Source: JAWLFY01 sp964462125 (lineage in GTDB: Bacteria; Planctomycetota; Planctomycetia; Pirellulales; Pirellulaceae). From it: a stretch of DNA of 9,736 nt. Positions 6,079 through 9,736 of the stretch are shown in pieces. The stretch lies in NCBI GenBank assembly GCA_964462125.1, contig CAYWXT010000214.1, forward strand, positions 1 to 9,736. Reading direction: 5' to 3'. The position numbers and the translations under genes were made by a program. How positions within the stretch are numbered: the first letter of the stretch is position 1; every line of letters begins with the position of its first letter. Under the pieces are notes generated by a model. The model made no database searches and was not told the DNA's origin. It saw only the letters and a program-made list of their open reading frames with translations.

Positions 6079-8724
6079 TCATTCGAACGTGACCCGCAGC
6101 CAGTTGGCCGGCTGCGGCAGAGGATGGTCCCAACTCGACTCATTGGCCTCGAGGCGTCGCAGCGAAACGAACCAGCTTTGCCCCGGATGGATGGGGAGCT
6201 CGATCAGGTCGCGGCGGAGCACGGCGAGTTCGAACCGGATGCTCGATTCCCCATCCGACGGTGCCACGTACCAAGTCGGCTGCCAAGCGTCGTTGCCGTC
6301 AATGGCATCCCGCGTGCGGCCGCTTGCAGACATCTCCAGGCTGAGCGACGACATCAGGTCGCGGTCGGTATCGATTCGCAGCTGCAATCGATCGCAGCTG
6401 TTCAAATCGTGGTCCCGCGTGCGACCATCCGCCGGCCTTCCCTGCGAATCAGGACGCAGTGAATCAGCTGGGCAGGTGATGGCAAAGTAGACGTAATCAT
6501 CGTCGTAGGCCATCTGGATTGTCGCCGGCTCGCCTGCGATCCCAGCTTTCAAACTCTGCGGTGCGGCCTGTTGCCAGCACGGATCGTCGACGCGTTCATC
6601 GAGTCGCGGCGGGGTTGGGGCACGGGGAGCGATCACGAGCTGGCCACGATCGGCGGTGAACAACCGCGACCACCCACTTCCAGGATCAGCCTCGGTCACT
6701 CGACGGAGGTCGGCGGAAGGTTTCTCCGCGGGTTGCAACTCCCCGTCACTCCCGTGGCGCCGAAAAGCGTCGCGGGCAACCAGCACCGCAGGATGAAACT
6801 CCCACACCAAATCGACCTCCCGCTCACGCGATTCCTCCGACTGACGCTCTCGGTTCAGCTCCAACGGCTGGCTGACGGCGACCCGCAACGGCGACGTTGC
6901 GGAGGCCTGTCGCACTGCGCCGTCGCCCTGCTCCAAGCGGCTGCCTTCTGGTAGTTTAAACGGGGAAACGGGAACGACATCGGCAGCGGTCGCGACCTCA
7001 CCAGCTCGCGCCGATTCCATGATTGATTCTCGCAAGCTGGACCATTCTTCGCTCCGTCGCATCACCTCGACGCGGAGCTGGGACCAATCGCCGACCGACG
7101 TTTCGTCCATCGTTTTGGCGATCTGTTCCAACACCAACGCTTCCCGTGATCGATCCACCTGGGTGCGGGCCTTTCGAAACGCCCTCCACAACAACCGGAA
7201 CCGGTCTTCGGACGCCGTCTGCGCGACCAGCATCTGCAGCGATGAAGAGAACGTCTCCGGATCGCCAGCGGTGCCGAACAGGCGATCCAGTCGGCGGGAC
7301 TCGCTGAGCCGCGCCTTAGCGGTTTGCAGCTGCCGCCGGGGGGCCGGAGGAATCTCGGCCGCCAATTCACAACCGTCCGGTCTCCGCAGGCCGCCAGTGA
7401 CCGAATCGCCTCGCGGCGCCACCCCAGCCACGTCATGGACACGCCGCAGCGCCACGCTCTCCCCCGGTTCATCCCCAGGAGCGACCAGCTGTAACGCGTC
7501 CTCCCACAGGTCGCGAGCCAACACCCCGCTGCGGGGCAGCAACGCGCCGGCGTGCAACATCGAGTCTCCTTGCTGACCAAGCTCATACGTGACCACCCGA
7601 GCGGTCCCCCGCTCGATCGCCAAGCGGCGAAACGACTCCCGCACCGACGGTTCAAGCTCGCGGTCCAAGACCACCACCAACGGCCGATGCATCGCCAGCC
7701 AATCGTCCAACTCGGTCAGCCAACGATCAGCCCCCTGCGGCTGCCGCTGGCTGTCGTCCACCGGTCCCATACCGCTGGCGGTCAAGGAATCCGCGGCAGC
7801 ACCGCCCAACGTCACGGCAGCCTGGCGGACCAGTGCCTGTTCGGATCCGGCGGCAAAGTCGCCCGGCTGCGATTCCGCCACCAATACCGCAACCCGCTGG
7901 CGGAATTCGAACGCCTCGTTACCGATCACCGGCCAGGGCACATCGGCGGGGCGTCGGGAGACGATCAGCAACGACGTCTGCCGCTCACCGCCTCGGCGAG
8001 CCTGCCAGGTCCTGCCGCCGTCAGCCGAGTGCAGGATGCAGCCGTGATCGCCGACCGCCCAAAGCTCGTTCGCCCCCACGCGGCAACGACCGCGGATCGG
8101 CGCCGGTGCCTGCGACGTCTCGGTCCAGTCCCGCCGGTCGGCCGACGTCGGCTCCGTCGCTGCGGCGACCAACTCGTCGGCAGGATCCTCACCTTGCCAG
8201 GTCCGTCCGCCGTCGCTACTTGCAAAGGCCCGGGTTCCCGAAGCCGCAGACCAATCGCCGATGGCCAGCAGTGTCCGACCGTCGGCTCCAATTCGAAGGT
8301 CGGTCAAACGGGGAAGCTCCCCGTCGTCCGCCCGCTGCCAACGCCGACCACCATCCTCGGTCCACAGCACCGCGCCGCGACTGAGCCCCGTGATCCGGTC
8401 GTAACCGCCGCCGATGACCACCGCCCGCTGTTCGTCCCACCACAGCACGTCGCAGAGTTGGCAGTCGACCCCGGAATCGCGAAGATGCCACGTTGTCCCC
8501 CCATCGCGAGTCAACAACAGCGTGCCGCGATCCCCGACGGCCAAACCGGTCTGCTCGTCGGCAAAAGCGATCGCGTGCAGGGAGGCATCCCCCCGGAACT
8601 GCCGCGCGTGGGCATATCGCGGCATCGGCTCTAAAAAATCGGCCGCCGCGCGGCCCGGCAGCACACAAAACATCAGACACGCCGCAGCCATCAGCCGAAC
8701 CCTTCGGTCGCAACCCTTGTCCAT
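6079..8724 (-). CDS. Large secreted protein: YCF48/BNR-like Asp-box repeats plus C-terminal CBM9-like domain
   Basis: 881 residues from the ATG at 8724. That start is backed by GAGGA seven bases upstream and gives a textbook signal peptide (MDKGCDRRVR, LMAAACLMFCVL, then PGRAAA before the likely cut). Residues 50-250 contain four Asp-box units (TRDGGTTW, TEDGGRRW, SSDGGRTW, SADGGRTW) spaced 45-67 residues apart with GxxG strand turns. These fit part of a YCF48/BNR-type beta-propeller. Residues about 250-460 look globular but I recognise no family. A charged, probably helical stretch follows (about 470-600). Residues 702-881 resemble a CBM9/DOMON-like domain (PPRLDERVDDPCWQQA, then IQMAYDDDYVYFAITC). 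It is likely periplasmic or cell-surface. An upstream ATG at 8784 overlaps the crcB stop as ATGA and is an alternative start. Role unknown. Confidence 0.85.
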   Translation of the reverse strand: MDKGCDRRVRLMAAACLMFCVLPGRAAADFLEPMPRYAHARQFRGDASLHAIAFADEQTGLAVGDRGTLLLTRDGGTTWHLRDSGVDCQLCDVLWWDEQRAVVIGGGYDRITGLSRGAVLWTEDGGRRWQRADDGELPRLTDLRIGADGRTLLAIGDWSAASGTRAFASSDGGRTWQGEDPADELVAAATEPTSADRRDWTETSQAPAPIRGRCRVGANELWAVGDHGCILHSADGGRTWQARRGGERQTSLLIVSRRPADVPWPVIGNEAFEFRQRVAVLVAESQPGDFAAGSEQALVRQAAVTLGGAAADSLTASGMGPVDDSQRQPQGADRWLTELDDWLAMHRPLVVVLDRELEPSVRESFRRLAIERGTARVVTYELGQQGDSMLHAGALLPRSGVLARDLWEDALQLVAPGDEPGESVALRRVHDVAGVAPRGDSVTGGLRRPDGCELAAEIPPAPRRQLQTAKARLSESRRLDRLFGTAGDPETFSSSLQMLVAQTASEDRFRLLWRAFRKARTQVDRSREALVLEQIAKTMDETSVGDWSQLRVEVMRRSEEWSSLRESIMESARAGEVATAADVVPVSPFKLPEGSRLEQGDGAVRQASATSPLRVAVSQPLELNRERQSEESREREVDLVWEFHPAVLVARDAFRRHGSDGELQPAEKPSADLRRVTEADPGSGWSRLFTADRGQLVIAPRAPTPPRLDERVDDPCWQQAAPQSLKAGIAGEPATIQMAYDDDYVYFAITCPADSLRPDSQGRPADGRTRDHDLNSCDRLQLRIDTDRDLMSSLSLEMSASGRTRDAIDGNDAWQPTWYVAPSDGESSIRFELAVLRRDLIELPIHPGQSWFVSLRRLEANESSWDHPLPQPANWLRVTFE

Positions 8725-8731
8725 CCGGTCG

Positions 8732-8736
8732 TCCTC
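8732..8736 (-). promoter_or_regulatory. Ribosome binding site deciding the start of the Asp-box/CBM9-like protein
   Basis: On the minus strand GAGGA stands seven bases before the ATG at 8724. The competing ATG at 8784, which overlaps the crcB stop, has only a G-rich stretch in front. It would also place about 20 polar residues ahead of the signal peptide, so 8724 is preferred. Confidence 0.55.
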
Positions 8737-8780
8737 GATCCAATCGCCGCTGTCACCGACCCCGGTCCGATCCGTGGCAT

Positions 8781-9170
8781 TCATGACACCCATCCCCGCA
8801 CCAGAGAAGAAACGCCCCAGAACGCCGCACAACCACCAATCAGGTTCGCGGTCACGTAGCTGGCGGCGGCCAGTCCACGCCCCGTCCCAACCAGGGTCAT
8901 CGATTCCGCCGCGAAGGTCGAAAAGGTCGTCAACCCTCCCAGAAAGCCGACGCGAAGGGCGAGTGACATGCGAGGAGAAATCGCCCCCTCGACCAGGCCG
9001 TATTCCATCACCGCCGCGATCCCCGCGCAGCCGATCAGGTTCGCCGCCGTGGTTCCCCACAAGGTCGAGCCGCCAGGAACCGCGACGGCCGCCAGGGCGA
9101 GCAGATACCGCAGTACCGAACCCGCAGCACCGCCACAGGCCACCAGCAACAAGTTCCACCAATTTGTCAT
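8781..9170 (-). CDS. crcB: Fluoride channel/exporter CrcB (Fluc)
   Basis: 129 residues from the ATG at 9170; a GTG two codons upstream (9176) is possible. Four hydrophobic helices and the Fluc signatures are present in order: GGAAGSVLRYLL (12-23 or so), GTTAANLIGC (about 39-48, with the conserved Asn) and RVGFLGGLTTFSTFAAE (about 72-88, with the phenylalanines that line the pore). Length matches the family's 110-135 residues. The protein is known to form dual-topology dimers in the inner membrane that let fluoride leave the cell. Only one copy is seen here, so a homodimer is expected. The stop is 56 bp before the start of the secreted Asp-box gene. No fluoride riboswitch consensus was found in the 150 or so bases upstream. 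Confidence 0.93.
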   Translation of the reverse strand: MTNWWNLLLVACGGAAGSVLRYLLALAAVAVPGGSTLWGTTAANLIGCAGIAAVMEYGLVEGAISPRMSLALRVGFLGGLTTFSTFAAESMTLVGTGRGLAAASYVTANLIGGCAAFWGVSSLVRGWVS

Positions 9171-9327
9171 CGCCACCGGGCCGATTTAACCATTGCCTAA
9201 CTTCCGACGCGAACTTACGTTAGCGAGTAGATTGCGGATTTTTCACGTCGGCGTAAACGTCAGTTTCTCGGCGAGCCCCTTCACGCGACATTCACTTCAC
9301 ATTCCCCGATACCGATTCCCCCGATCC
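9171..9327. other. Divergent intergenic region between crcB and ilvB
   Basis: About 157 bp that must carry the promoters of both genes. Visible: a short inverted repeat CTAAC...GTTAG with 17 bases between the arms around 9198-9224, in a locally AT-richer stretch. There is also a poor promoter-like pair for ilvB (TTGCGG, 16 bases, TAAACG) near 9233-9260. Neither is strong enough to call as an operator or promoter. No leader peptide with a run of Leu/Ile/Val codons is evident before ilvB. Confidence 0.35.
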
Positions 9328-9736
9328 ATGAGCACCGCGAACGCTTCCAATATTCGATCGATGACCGGAGCCGACATCTTGGTCAAATCCCTCGTCGATC
9401 ACGGGGTCGAGGTGTTGTTTGCCTATCCTGGGGGGGCAAGTATGCCGCTGCACCAAGCCCTGACCCGCTTCGGAGGATCGGTCCGGACGATCCTGCCGCG
9501 ACACGAACAGGGAGGGGCGTTCGCCGCCCAGGGCTATGCTCGCAGCACCGGCAAGGTGGGGGTCGTGATGGCCACCAGCGGACCGGGGGCAACCAATTTG
9601 GTCACCGCGATCGCCGACGCCAAACTCGACAGCGTCCCCATCTTGTGTATCACCGGCCAGGTCCCCACCGGCGCGATCGGCAGTGATGCATTCCAAGAAA
9701 CCCCGATGGTCGAAATCTGCCGGGGGATCACCAAAC
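9328..9736 (+). CDS. ilvB: Acetolactate synthase large subunit, N-terminal part, runs off the right edge
   Basis: The first 136 residues of a thiamine-diphosphate enzyme, starting at the ATG at 9328. Residues 11-45 (MTGADILVKSLVDHGVEVLF, then AYPGGASMPLHQAL) and RHEQGGAFAAQGYARSTGK (58-76) give the pyrimidine-binding domain; Glu60 is the expected cofactor-activating glutamate. Then follow VVMATSGPGATNLVTAIADAK, CITGQVPTGAIGSDAFQETP and MVEICRGITK. These match biosynthetic acetolactate synthases. The enzyme condenses two pyruvates, or pyruvate with 2-oxobutyrate, in the first common step of valine, leucine and isoleucine synthesis. About 430-450 further residues should lie beyond the window, possibly followed by the small subunit. 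Nothing looks unusual in the visible part. Confidence 0.94.
   Translation, partial: MSTANASNIRSMTGADILVKSLVDHGVEVLFAYPGGASMPLHQALTRFGGSVRTILPRHEQGGAFAAQGYARSTGKVGVVMATSGPGATNLVTAIADAKLDSVPILCITGQVPTGAIGSDAFQETPMVEICRGITK

Noticed and set aside
8725..9162. Extension of the Asp-box protein reading frame upstream to 9162, through the whole of crcB
   Set aside because: The added 146 residues are the out-of-frame shadow of crcB. The signal peptide and GAGGA site fix the start at 8724.
9177..9327. Fluoride riboswitch before crcB
   Set aside because: Searched by eye on the minus strand; the conserved GGNGATGG...GTTCGCC core and its pseudoknot partner are not present.
1..9736. CRISPR array, transposase, phage or toxin-antitoxin/defence genes
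   Set aside because: No regularly spaced repeats, no transposase motifs or terminal inverted repeats, and no recognisable defence or phage domains on either strand.

Overview
The window reads as chromosomal DNA of a planctomycete, probably of the Pirellulaceae (Rhodopirellula) type. The main reasons are the DUF1552 and DUF1587/DUF1585 protein families, which are greatly expanded in Planctomycetes, a Tat-exported Gfo/Idh/MocA oxidoreductase, a large secreted Asp-box/CBM9-like protein, and an acetolactate synthase with the planctomycete-style N-terminus. GC content is high and Shine-Dalgarno signals are patchy. Taxonomy is inferred from protein families only.

Left part (1 to about 3323), a degenerate zone. 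On the minus strand at the left edge lies a TMTC/DUF1736-type membrane TPR protein gene whose membrane core is missing. Its first 80 or so residues run directly, in another frame, into a TPR segment. A plus-strand class I SAM methyltransferase (428-1294) appears intact apart from an uncertain N-terminus. From 3323 down to 1332 on the minus strand are the remains of a DUF1552 gene followed by a PSD1/DUF1587...DUF1585 gene. The remains are four pieces using all three minus frames. Each piece is free of internal stops and clearly coding, and the pieces join where family alignments would expect tens to hundreds of missing residues. The pattern is deletion, not point-mutation decay.

Middle (3522-4847): an intact, Tat-exported Gfo/Idh/MocA oxidoreductase on the plus strand, with a good ribosome binding site, divergent from the DUF1552 remnant.

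Right part (4911-9170): a minus-strand operon-like trio. It holds crcB (fluoride channel), then an 881-residue secreted protein with four Asp-boxes and a C-terminal CBM9-like domain, then a six-helix membrane protein of unknown function. Gaps are 56 and 16 bp. Divergent from crcB, across about 157 bp, starts ilvB (acetolactate synthase large subunit, branched-chain amino acid synthesis), which runs off the right edge.

I found no RNA gene, CRISPR array, insertion sequence or recognisable defence system. No gene-free stretch exceeds 300 bases. The most noteworthy observation is the set of four out-of-frame deletion junctions in the first 3.3 kb beside entirely intact genes.
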